Below, piece after piece: positions 8,801 to 15,446 of a stretch of 37,008 bases of DNA. A program made the position numbers and the translations under genes. Each line of letters opens with the position of its first letter. Positions within the stretch are counted from its first letter, which is position 1. The DNA is taken from NCBI GenBank assembly GCA_030431475.1, contig JAUIJD010000046.1, positions 1 to 37,008 on the forward strand, read 5' to 3'. This DNA is from Verrucomicrobiia bacterium. GTDB taxonomy: Bacteria > Verrucomicrobiota > Verrucomicrobiia > Verrucomicrobiales > Akkermansiaceae. A model generated the notes under the pieces. It saw nothing but the letters and a program-made list of their open reading frames with translations, did no database searches and was not told where the DNA came from.

Positions 8801-9396
8801 TCGCGGACGTCGGCGTCGTGCAGGTCTTTGAGCCGGACGCGGCGCGAGCGGGGATCGGGGAAGGCCTCGTACTGGCCGCCGGTGCCGGTGAATTCAGCGT
8901 AGAGGTCAAAGCAGTGGCCGACGTCGCAGACGATGAGGAAGGGCGGCCGGCCTTCGTCGGCGGGGAGCGAGTGGATGTAGCGTTCGGCCTGGGCGTGGGC
9001 GCGGTCGAGGGCCTTGTCCCAGGCGGAAGAGCCGCGCTGGCCGTGGCCGGCGGATTTCGGCGCTCCGGCCTCGAGCTGGGGGAGAAGGGGCTGATCGGGA
9101 TCGGCCTTGTCGCGGTGCGGGTTGACGCCCTGCTTGGTTTCGAGGACGAAGTGGCCGGACTTGTAGAGGTCGATCCAGTTGGGAGCGGTCGAGCCGTCGG
9201 GTTTGCGGCGATCGACGCGGCGCTCGAAGGTGTAGGTGTTGAGTTCGTTCTCGGGCGCGGGCGGATCGGGTTTGTCGAGGTCGAGGAGGTCGGAGAACTC
9301 GAGGAGGAACTGCTGGCCGGCCCCGCGCTCGTGGCCGCCGGACTGTTTCCAGCGCTGGATGAAGGCGTCGATCTGCTCGGGGGAGGGCTCGGCCAT
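5812..9396 (-). CDS. MmeI-like type IIL restriction-modification enzyme
   Basis: A single protein of 1194 residues that should both cut and methylate DNA. N-terminal nuclease: PD-(D/E)xK pattern with Asp76, Glu86 and Lys88 (IDLYKSGHFVLETKQG). A helical linker and the family's LGAHYTPRSYVERLVRP follow. The N6-adenine methyltransferase has SAM motif I DPACGSGNF (427-435), FLGIEINPRAA (about 475-486) and catalytic NPPF (592-595). The rest is target recognition and a C-terminal helical region. This order and length match the MmeI family, where one subunit recognises and methylates one strand. Start ATG 9396 was chosen because the frame upstream to 9669 is repeat-rich and unlike the family. Two repeat-derived stretches lie in frame near the C-terminus (5987-6020 and 6233-6286). 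It heads the defence cluster. Confidence 0.88.
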   Translation of the reverse strand: MAEPSPEQIDAFIQRWKQSGGHERGAGQQFLLEFSDLLDLDKPDPPAPENELNTYTFERRVDRRKPDGSTAPNWIDLYKSGHFVLETKQGVNPHRDKADPDQPLLPQLEAGAPKSAGHGQRGSSAWDKALDRAHAQAERYIHSLPADEGRPPFLIVCDVGHCFDLYAEFTGTGGQYEAFPDPRSRRVRLKDLHDADVRERFRLIWTDPHALDPSKRAADVTREVARALADLAKSLEKDGHDPQHTAGFLQRCLFTMFAEDVGLLPPDAFLGILQKVKANPSGLTTMLHALWSDMATGSEFSVAIQEKIPHFNGGLFKDTSALPLRPDQIVYLIHAAKQDWSAVEPAIFGTLLERALDPRERHKLGAHYTPRSYVERLVRPTLIDPLRAEWETVKVAAAQLDDQGKHAKAREAVEAFHHKLAKIRVLDPACGSGNFLYVSLELLKRLEAEVLDLFEKLGGDRALEMDTVLIRPTNFLGIEINPRAAAIAQLVLWIGYFQWHRKNTGKADTNDRPLLPKHNTIECRDAVLDYDEKIPRTDPATGEVMTIWDGRTTKPHGVTGKEVPDESARIPLFDYVAPRRTTWPAADYVVGNPPFIGKHRMREALGDGYVEALRTAWRKYKPDAWDFVMFWWHQAAESLQDEEIERFGFITTNSINQTFNRRVVAPFLSHKKMPLHLSFVVPDHPWVDSADGADVRIAMTVAGLGIGPGWLESVVRETRLENGEVDVALERKWGLIAENLKLGANVSSALPLEANARLSCPGVKLHGSGFIVDHHTAMDLGYLTIIGLEERLRGYRNGRDLTNRPRHVRVIDLYGLTADGARDKYPTLYQHVLTAVKPERDQNKRATYRDNWWIFGEPRGDFRPALSALTRYIATVETSKHRFFLFLDQEILPDNKLIAIASEDPFDLGVLSSSIHCAWSLQTGGRLGVGNDPVYVKTRCFETFPFPALEEGPLKQRIRDLGEKLDAHRKERQAAHPGLTLTGIYNVLEKLRAGEPLTDKDKKIHDEGLVTILKQLHDDLDAAVLEAYGWEALDADKDRATPVAPGDARVGSRGPSLPFADRLAAGDEAAQALEQELLKRLVALNHERAEEEKRGLVRWLRPDYQAPEESQVPAAEQKQIELAVSSNPRSAIPDPQSKQKWPKALSDQVAAIQKLLPATGPDPSALAAHFGKRTKARIRTIEEILATLTALGKL
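5987..6020. repeat. 14-bp tandem repeat inside the restriction-modification gene
   Basis: GATTGCGGATCGGG (5987-6000), GATTGCGGATCGCG (6001-6014) and a partial GATTGG follow each other. In the protein this gives NPRSAIPDPQS, a low-complexity stretch before the last 60 residues. It looks like an intergenic repeat captured in frame. Confidence 0.8.
6233..6286. repeat. REP-like element in frame inside the restriction-modification gene
   Basis: Perfect 11-bp inverted ends (GGACCGCGCGA at 6233-6243, TCGCGCGGTCC at 6276-6286) enclose GCGCGAC-TGGG-GTCGCGC (6264-6281). Its length of 54 bp is exactly 18 codons, so the reading frame is kept. It encodes DRATPVAPGDARVGSRGP, a flexible insert. Confidence 0.75.
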
Positions 9397-9501
9397 GGTG
9401 TTAGGTTGCGGGCAAACCGCCTGCGGGGTCAATGCGGCGGTGGGCCGGGCGTGCTTGCCGGATCGGCCGGGAGAGGGGGACTGTGCCGCGGGGAGGAGAA
9501 C

Positions 9502-9589
9502 GGACCGCGTGGCTCCTGCCGCGCTTTCCCGGGAGGCAGGTGGCGCGGAAGGCGTGGGACCATTGGGCGCGGCGGGAGCCACGCGGTCC
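9502..9589. repeat. 23-bp inverted repeat (REP doublet) upstream of the restriction-modification gene
   Basis: Arms at 9502-9524 and 9567-9589 pair at 22 of 23 positions (GGACCGCGTGGCTCC start), with a 42-bp spacer. The GGACCGCG ends recall the element at 6233-6286, and GGACCGCGTGGC recurs at 29072-29083. The 9397-9683 gap between divergent genes holds nothing else that I recognise. Confidence 0.75.
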
Positions 9590-9683
9590 TTGATCCGCAT
9601 TCGAGCCGGAGGTCTCGAGCGCGCGGTGGCGAAGCCATGGGCTGGTCTTGACAGTCGCACCCGGCGCACGCGAGGTGGTATCG

Positions 9684-10934
9684 ATGAGACCGACTCATGC
9701 CCTGCTTGTATCGCTGGCGATGATCGCCCCTATGGCGGCCCAGGAGCCCGCGCCGACGGCCTATGAAGTGCCTCCGGTATTCCAGGCCGCGGATCATTTG
9801 CCGGCCGAACTCCTGCAAGGGCCACACCATCGGGTGCGGGCGACGGCTCCGAGTGACGGCTACCTGACCCACTACACGATCGACTCCGACTATGGCGTTT
9901 TCGAGTGCGTGGGGCGGCGGGAGGTCGAGGTGCGGGTGCGCGAGATCGCCGCGATCGCAAAGCTGGTCGAGGTCAGCAAGGGCGACCTTTTTGCCGAAGG
10001 CCTCAAGCGCTCGATCGAGGCGCCGATCGATGCCGTGAAGAACATCGTCGAGAAGCCGGCGGAAAGCGTGAAGCAGGTCCCCGAGACGGTCGGCCACTTC
10101 TTCAAGAAGGTGGGTTCGTCGATCGGCAACACCGCCAAGAAGGTCGGCAACCGGATCGAGGAGGCGGCCGGCGGCGAAGCCGATCCGGACGGGGGCTGGG
10201 CCGAGACCGGGAAGGGGATCGGCAACAGCGCGCGCAGCGTGGCGGGCTTCGACCAGGCGATGCTCGACACGGCGCGGCAGTTGGGGGTCGATCCCTACAC
10301 CGAAAATCCGCGGCTGAAGGACGAGATCGAGAAGGTGACGTGGGCCTTCTTTGCCGGCGGGATGCCGCTGCGCATCGTCGGCGTCGCGACCGGCGCCGGG
10401 ATTGCCGTGACGGCGACGAAGACGGTTGGGCTCCCCGAGGACATCTATGACGTCACGCCGGCGGAGCTGGCCTTGCGGGATCGGCAGATGATGGAGGTTC
10501 TCGGGGCGGATGGCGCCTTGATCGATGGGGTGATGCAAAGTCCGGTGCTGAGCGTCTCCAAGCGTCATGCAATCCTGGAGCATCTGGGTGCGCTGCCGGG
10601 AGCGGGTCGGCTCGATGTGCTCCGGGTCGCGGCCGGACTGGAGCAGACGCGACAGGCGGCCTTTCTCGAGCGGGCGCTGGCGTTGCTGGTCGGCCGGCAC
10701 GCGGCGGCGCCTTACACCGACACGACGGTTTACGGTCGCCTCCCGGCCGGGGTCGGGTCCGGTGGGGTGATCGACGTGGCGGCGCCGGTCGATCACGTCT
10801 CCTGGACCGCGCAGGTCGCGGAGTTCGCGCAGCGTGAAGTGGCCACCAAGCGTCGTCTCGTCCTTGAGGGGGAGCTGAGCCCGGCGGCCCGCGGCGGCTT
10901 TGTCGCGGCCGGCTGGGAGGTGGTGGGCCGCTAG
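9684..10934 (+). CDS. Exported protein of unknown function, 416 aa
   Basis: ATG 9684 gives a clear signal peptide (MRPTHALLVSLAMIAPMAAQ) followed by a soluble protein. Residues about 100-180 are rich in Val, Lys and Glu with an 11-residue-like helical rhythm (AVKNIVEKPAESVKQVPETVGHF, written here in part: VKNIVEKPAESVKQV). A short hydrophobic segment (PLRIVGVATGAGIAVTAT) occurs near residue 235. I recall similar uncharacterised exported proteins in Planctomycetes and Proteobacteria but no function. It probably acts in the periplasm. It is divergent from the restriction-modification gene and convergent with the nickel permease gene, with 10 bp between stops. An in-frame alternative start further upstream lacks the signal peptide at its N-terminus. 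Confidence 0.8.
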   Translation: MRPTHALLVSLAMIAPMAAQEPAPTAYEVPPVFQAADHLPAELLQGPHHRVRATAPSDGYLTHYTIDSDYGVFECVGRREVEVRVREIAAIAKLVEVSKGDLFAEGLKRSIEAPIDAVKNIVEKPAESVKQVPETVGHFFKKVGSSIGNTAKKVGNRIEEAAGGEADPDGGWAETGKGIGNSARSVAGFDQAMLDTARQLGVDPYTENPRLKDEIEKVTWAFFAGGMPLRIVGVATGAGIAVTATKTVGLPEDIYDVTPAELALRDRQMMEVLGADGALIDGVMQSPVLSVSKRHAILEHLGALPGAGRLDVLRVAAGLEQTRQAAFLERALALLVGRHAAAPYTDTTVYGRLPAGVGSGGVIDVAAPVDHVSWTAQVAEFAQREVATKRRLVLEGELSPAARGGFVAAGWEVVGR

Positions 10935-10944
10935 GGAAAAGTCC

Positions 10945-11637
10945 CTACAGCCCGAGGAACTGGATCGTGCAGCCGGCGATGGCGATGGTCGCGCCGGCAA
11001 GCACGTGGCTGTAGCGGGCGAGCTTGCCGGCCGGCAGCCAGGAGAGGCCCCAGCGTCCGGCGAGGACCAGGGCGGTCATGGAAACGAGGGTCACGCCCCC
11101 GAAGGCGACCGCGACCAGCCACGCCCCGGCCATGCTGGAGGTGGCGGCGGGATAGATGAAGAAGGGGATGAGCGGTTCGCAGGGGCCGAAGAGGAAGATG
11201 ACGAACAGGATCCACGGCGTCATGCTGATCTCGGCGCCGGTCTTCGGATCGTGGACGTGATCGTGGGCGTGGAGGCGGATCAGGTGGTCGTGGGTGTGGC
11301 CGTCGGGGCCGCGTTTCTTCATCCGCCAGAAACCCCAGGCCGCGTAGAGCGCGCCGAAGGCGATGAGCAGCCAGGCGGCGATGGTCCCGCGGAAGGACTC
11401 GATCCATTCGAGCTTCGTGAGGGCGGCGCCGGCGGCGAAGCCGAGGATCCCCAGCACGATGGAGCTGGCGACGTGGCCGAGTCCGCAGCCGAGGGTGATC
11501 CACGTGGTCTTGATCGCCGACCAGCCCCGGGCCTTCGACATGACGATGAAGGGCAGGTAGTGATCCGGGCCGATGACCGTGTGGATGAAGGCCACGGCCA
11601 TCGCGTTGACGGTGAGGACGGTGAGCTCGGGGTCCAT
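10945..11637 (-). CDS. NicO/UreH-like nickel (or cobalt) permease
   Basis: A 230-residue inner-membrane protein with about six helices. The first carries FIHTVIGPDHYLPF, a His...Asp-His signature shared by the NicO, HupE/UreJ and UreH-type families that move Ni or Co. Between helices is a histidine-rich loop (residues 114-129, HTHDH then HAHDHVHD), usual in nickel carriers. It is divergent from hypA-hypB, with 136 bp between starts, which supports nickel supply for hydrogenase or another nickel enzyme. Start ATG 11637 (MDPELTVLTV) fits the first helix. It could also be annotated as a sulfite exporter TauE/SafE-like protein, but the His loop and neighbours favour nickel. Confidence 0.8.
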   Translation of the reverse strand: MDPELTVLTVNAMAVAFIHTVIGPDHYLPFIVMSKARGWSAIKTTWITLGCGLGHVASSIVLGILGFAAGAALTKLEWIESFRGTIAAWLLIAFGALYAAWGFWRMKKRGPDGHTHDHLIRLHAHDHVHDPKTGAEISMTPWILFVIFLFGPCEPLIPFFIYPAATSSMAGAWLVAVAFGGVTLVSMTALVLAGRWGLSWLPAGKLARYSHVLAGATIAIAGCTIQFLGL

Positions 11638-11773
11638 GGAGGCGGTCCTTTCGTAGGGAAGATGAAGGGAACGGGCAGGCCGGACTCCGCAAATCCCGCA
11701 GTTCTCCGAGCATCCCTTTGGCCCGGGGCGTCTGTGACTGGACCCGTGGGGACGGGCGATGCAGGATTCCACC

Positions 11774-12121
11774 ATGCACGAAGTCGGCATCATGGAGTCG
11801 GCGATGTCGCTGGTCGAACAACACGCCGCGGCCGGGGCCGGGCGTCGGGTCGGCCGCGTGGTGGTGCGCATCGGGGCGCTGGCCGGCGTGGACAACCAGG
11901 CGCTGCGTTTCGCCTTCGACGTGGTGTCGAAAGGCACGCTCGCGGAGGGTGCCGACTTCGAGATCGAGGACGTGCCGGTGACGGCCTACTGCCTCGGCTG
12001 CGAGCGGGAATTTGAAGGGGCGGGGGGCGACTTCGTGTTCGCCTGTCCGGACTGCGGAGACTTCAGCGGCGAAGTCCGGCGCGGTCGCGAGATGGAACTG
12101 AGCCGCATCGAACTGATCTGA
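11774..12121 (+). CDS. hypA: Hydrogenase maturation nickel chaperone HypA
   Basis: A 115-residue HypA. It starts MHEVGIMES, where the Met-His-Glu N-terminus binds nickel and demands this ATG rather than the in-frame one at 11759. A zinc site is formed by YCLGC and FACPDC near residues 77-101. HypA passes nickel with HypB into the hydrogenase large subunit, or into urease in some bacteria. The gene lies 4 bp upstream of hypB. No hydrogenase, hypCDEF or urease gene is in the window. Confidence 0.95.
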   Translation: MHEVGIMESAMSLVEQHAAAGAGRRVGRVVVRIGALAGVDNQALRFAFDVVSKGTLAEGADFEIEDVPVTAYCLGCEREFEGAGGDFVFACPDCGDFSGEVRRGREMELSRIELI

Positions 12122-12125
12122 CATC

Positions 12126-12884
12126 ATGTGCCGTGAATGTGGATGTGCCGACCGGGTGCCCTTCGGAGTGAAGGTGCTGAGCGTGATCGCGCCGAAGTTG
12201 CTGCGATCCGCCGCGAAGCCGGAGGCGGAACCGAGGACGGTGGAGATCCACACCTCGCTGCTGGCGAAGAACGAGGACGCGGCCGACCGGAACCGGAAGG
12301 ACTTCCGCGAGCGCGGAATGCTGGTGCTGAACCTGATCTCCTCGCCGGGGTCGGGGAAGACGACGCTGCTTTCGCGGACGGTGGCCGAGCTCGGCGAGAA
12401 ATGCGCGGTGGTGGTCGGCGACCTCGAGACCGACAACGACGCGCGGCGGATCCATCGTCCGGGCGTGCCGGTCGCGCAGATCACGACCGGCACGGCCTGT
12501 CATCTCGATGCCGAGATGGTGGCGCGGGGGATGGAGTCGATGGATCTCGACGGGGTGCGGGTGATGTTCATCGAAAACGTCGGCAACCTCGTGTGTCCGG
12601 CCGAGTTCGACCTGGGCGAGGAGATCCGGGTCGTGCTGCTTTCGGTCACCGAGGGCGAGGACAAGCCGCTGAAGTATCCGCCCATCTTCAAGTCGGCGGA
12701 TGTGGTGGTGTTGACCAAGATGGATGCCGCCGAGGCGCTGGGCTTTGACCGGGACGAGGCCGTGCGGAACATCCGGGCGATCGCTCCGCAGGCGGAGCTG
12801 ATCGAGTTGTCGTCGCGCTCGGGGGATGGGCTGGAGGCGTGGTATGAGCTGCTGCGGCGCCGGCTGCCGGCGGGAGAGTCCTGA
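12126..12884 (+). CDS. hypB: Hydrogenase maturation GTPase HypB
   Basis: A 252-residue GTPase that drives nickel delivery. The N-terminus MCRECGC gives the high-affinity nickel site. The P-loop is PGSGKTT (74-80). The dimer-interface metal site has Cys125-His126 (TACHLD) and Cys157 (NLVCPAEFDLGEE). GTP-specificity is seen in LTKMDAAEAL. All key residues are present, so it should be active. It pairs with hypA in an operon and lies divergent from the nickel permease. There is no long histidine tail of the kind that stores nickel in some rhizobial HypB. Confidence 0.95.
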   Translation: MCRECGCADRVPFGVKVLSVIAPKLLRSAAKPEAEPRTVEIHTSLLAKNEDAADRNRKDFRERGMLVLNLISSPGSGKTTLLSRTVAELGEKCAVVVGDLETDNDARRIHRPGVPVAQITTGTACHLDAEMVARGMESMDLDGVRVMFIENVGNLVCPAEFDLGEEIRVVLLSVTEGEDKPLKYPPIFKSADVVVLTKMDAAEALGFDRDEAVRNIRAIAPQAELIELSSRSGDGLEAWYELLRRRLPAGES

Positions 12885-12885
12885 A

Positions 12886-13075
12886 GGGACGTCGGCAAGT
12901 GGCCACGGGGTTCACCCCGTGGGAGCCTGTCCGGCAGAGGAATAGGAGCCCCGAAGGGGCGTAGGTGGGGCGGTCCTAGCCGGTGATTCACGCTTCGCCT
13001 GCGCTCCTCCGGAGCTCCGGTCACCGACGGCCCGGAAACCACGGGGTGAACCCCGTGGCTACTTGCCGACGTCCC
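12886..13075. repeat. MITE-like element with 37-bp inverted ends
   Basis: Ends at 12886-12922 and 13039-13075 are inverted copies, 36 of 37 matching. Each end contains its own hairpin (CCACGGGGT-GA-ACCCCGTGG). The 116-bp centre has more small hairpins (GCCCCGAAGGGGC) but no gene. It starts two bases after the hypB stop. It looks like a REP/BIME-type mobile element without its own transposase. Confidence 0.8.
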
Positions 13076-13352
13076 TACGGGACTTGAATCGGATCGCCGA
13101 CGTCCTCACGAGACTTGAATCGGACAGCCGACGTCCCTACGGCCCTTGAACCGGACAGCCGACGTCGCTACGGGACTTGAACCGGACAGCCGGCGTCCCA
13201 CCGGAATTGCACCGGACAGCCGGCGTCCCGACGGGGCTTGAATCGGATCGCCAACGTCCTTGCGAGACTTGAACCGGATTGCCGGCAACTCGACCGAACA
13301 TGAACCGGATTGCCGGCGTCCCTAGCGGACTTGATCCGGATGGCCGGCGTCG
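13065..13352. repeat. 31-bp degenerate tandem array, about 9.3 units
   Basis: Nine contiguous units of 31, 31, 31, 31, 30, 31, 31, 31 and 31 bp start at 13065, 13096, 13127, 13158, 13189, 13219, 13250, 13281 and 13312. A partial tenth begins at 13343. The consensus begins GCCGACGTCCCTACGGGACT and ends TTGAACCGGACA; several units keep the small hairpin GTCCC-TAC-GGGAC. There are no spacers, so it is not CRISPR. The first unit is the outer end of the inverted element at 13039-13075, suggesting the array grew from it. The stretch 12885-13372 holds no gene. Confidence 0.85.
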
Positions 13353-13372
13353 CGGCACGACGGAGGTCGTTT

Positions 13373-15427
13373 TCAGTCCTTCTTGAAATCGAGGCCGGGG
13401 TCTCCGGGCGGGCCGCCGGCGAGGACGAACTTGAGCTCGTCGTCGGCGGGCATCTCCAGCATGGCGACCATCTGGGTGTCGTCGGTGTCGAGGACCAGCA
13501 GGCCGCTGTCGTTCATGCTGAACACGCCGCCGAAATCGCTCGAGGTTCCGTCCTTGGTGTAGTCCCACACGAAATTTCCATCGGACTTCAGCGTGAGGGT
13601 GATGGTGCCGTCCTTGCCCTTGTCGGCCACCCAGGTCCCGGTGAGCTTTTCGACCGGCACCCGGGCCGGCCCCGGGGCGGCTTCGTCCTCCGGCGGGTCT
13701 TCGGGGGCTTCGTCGGCCCCGTCATCGGCGGAGTTGGTCGAGGCCTTGCAGAGATCGGCGAGTTGACGGGAAACGCTGTCGGCCGGCTGGAGCTCGGCGG
13801 CCTTCTCGAACTGGAGCGCCGCCATGTCGAGGTGCCCGCAGACCATGTAATGGTAGCCGAGAAGGAACTGCGCCGCGGCGTCGTCGGCCTTGGCCGTGGC
13901 GTAGTCCTCAAGCCTGCGGAGCTGGTCGGTGTAGGTTTGCTGCGCATCGTAGAGCGTGACCATGGTCGTCCAATCCCAGCCGGGGCCGGAGGCGAGGATG
14001 GGGTTCAGCACGCCGGCGGCTTCGCCGTATTTCCCGAGGGCAAAGAGCGCCAACGCCCGATACTCGTGCAGGGCACCGTCGCCGGGAGCCGCTTCGATGG
14101 CCTTGTCGGCGAGTTCGAGCGCGACCAAGTAGTCACGCACCTTGAAGGCATCCTGCGAGCGCGCGATGAAGGCCTCCGAGGTCGACGTGGCTCGTTCAAG
14201 GTCGTCCGCGTCACCGGTCGCCTCGGTGGCGACGACGGTGATGGGCTGGTTGTAGGTGACACCGGCAACGGGCTGGGCCGGGTACGGGTTCTGATAGCTG
14301 TTGTAGCCGCTGTCGAAGATCAGCTTGCCGAGGCCCCAGGCGGCGAGGCCCCAGCCGATGGCTTCGGCGAAGTCGTTGCGGTCGTCGTAGATCACGTAGC
14401 CCGGGAGCGGGCGATAGCCCCCGTAGTAGTAGCGGTGATAGTGATGGTGGTAACGACGGTTCCAACCACAGTTCCAGGAGCCGCCGTACCAGGGGCGGGT
14501 GGCCGGACGGTTCCACCACGGGTTGTAGCCCCAGTGCCGCCGGTTGGTCGACCAGTTGAGGTTCTTCTGGAAGTTGTTGTTGATGTTGATGTTGACCTTG
14601 TTCCCGATGTTGTTGCGGCCGCCCGACCACCAGCGGTTGTTGTTGCCGGAACCGGGCCGGTTGTTTCCAGGCCGGTTGAAATCGGGGCGCTGGATCGGTC
14701 GGGTGTTCTGACCCGGGCGTTGAACGGGACGGTTGCCGCCGGGTCGGTTGCTGCCGGGCCGATTGTCCCCGAGGCCCGGACGGTTGCCGCTGCCCGGGCG
14801 GTTGCCTCCAACGCCGGGGCGGTTGCCGGTTCCCGGCCGGGTTTCTCCGGGGCGCGTCGAGGGTCGTCCTCCTCCGGCACCCGGACGGTTGGCCGCTCCC
14901 CCCGGGTTCCGGTTCGGCAGGGTCATGGGCTTGTCGGGCTTCGGATAGGTCACATTGCCGGGACGCGTGCTTGGACGCGTCGAGGGCCGGTTGCTCGGAA
15001 GCGTGGGCCGCCCGGTCGAGGGTCGCGTGGACGGACGCGGCGCGGGCTTTGTCGTCGGCCTCGTCGTTGGCTTTGCGGTGGGGCGGGTCGTCGGCTTCGG
15101 AGTGGGTCGTGTCGTGGGCTTCGGAGTGGGTCGCGTCGTCGGCTTGGTGGAGGGCCGTGTCGTCGGTCGGGCGCTGGGACGCGTGGTCGGTTTCTGGTAG
15201 GCCGGCTTCTTGAACTTGGAGTTGGTGATGGGGCTCCGGTTGGCCGGCTTGTTGAACGAGCGATTCGGCTTGGATGCCGGCTTGGAGAAGCTGCGGGTCG
15301 GTTGGGCGGTGCGGCCGCCGCCCGCACGACCGCCTCCACCGCCGCCGAAGCCACGGGCCATCGCATCGGTGATCAGGAGCGAGCTGCAGGCAAGTTGGAC
15401 GATGAGCAGACGAAACAGGAATTTCAT
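13373..15427 (-). CDS. Large exported Arg/Pro/Thr-rich protein with TPR-like region, 684 aa
   Basis: This starts at ATG 15427 with a signal peptide (MKFLFRLLIVQLACSSLLIT), then a Gly-rich patch. Residues about 75-135 are TTRPTPKP-type repeats and about 140-260 are NRPGS/RPG repeats, very basic and disordered. An Asn-rich and aromatic segment (NKVNININNNFQKNLNW) and a His/Tyr cluster (RYHHHYHRYYYGGY, about 325-338) follow. Then a short hydrophobic stretch, TPR-like helices (about 410-560), an acidic linker and a C-terminal beta-rich domain (about 595-684, LTGTWVADKGKDGT). The middle resembles exported verrucomicrobial and planctomycete proteins without known function. A role at the cell envelope, binding acidic polymers, is inference. 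Twenty base pairs separate the start from the stop of the 15447-16388 gene, so the two form an operon. Confidence 0.85.
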   Translation of the reverse strand: MKFLFRLLIVQLACSSLLITDAMARGFGGGGGGRAGGGRTAQPTRSFSKPASKPNRSFNKPANRSPITNSKFKKPAYQKPTTRPSARPTTRPSTKPTTRPTPKPTTRPTPKPTTRPTAKPTTRPTTKPAPRPSTRPSTGRPTLPSNRPSTRPSTRPGNVTYPKPDKPMTLPNRNPGGAANRPGAGGGRPSTRPGETRPGTGNRPGVGGNRPGSGNRPGLGDNRPGSNRPGGNRPVQRPGQNTRPIQRPDFNRPGNNRPGSGNNNRWWSGGRNNIGNKVNININNNFQKNLNWSTNRRHWGYNPWWNRPATRPWYGGSWNCGWNRRYHHHYHRYYYGGYRPLPGYVIYDDRNDFAEAIGWGLAAWGLGKLIFDSGYNSYQNPYPAQPVAGVTYNQPITVVATEATGDADDLERATSTSEAFIARSQDAFKVRDYLVALELADKAIEAAPGDGALHEYRALALFALGKYGEAAGVLNPILASGPGWDWTTMVTLYDAQQTYTDQLRRLEDYATAKADDAAAQFLLGYHYMVCGHLDMAALQFEKAAELQPADSVSRQLADLCKASTNSADDGADEAPEDPPEDEAAPGPARVPVEKLTGTWVADKGKDGTITLTLKSDGNFVWDYTKDGTSSDFGGVFSMNDSGLLVLDTDDTQMVAMLEMPADDELKFVLAGGPPGDPGLDFKKD

Positions 15428-15446
15428 GGTTCGATGGGTTGGAGGT

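Noticed and set aside
5812-9396. Methyltransferase of a BREX or DISARM system
   Set aside because: There are no pglZ, brxC, drmA or drmB-like genes, and the N-terminal Asp-Glu-Lys nuclease motif fits the self-contained MmeI type.
7369-9651. A 2.3-kb open frame on the plus strand
   Set aside because: It is the antisense shadow of the restriction-modification gene, whose minus-strand product has all expected motifs.
13065-13352. Regular 31-bp repeats that could suggest a CRISPR array
   Set aside because: The units are directly adjacent with no spacers, they are degenerate, and there are no cas genes.
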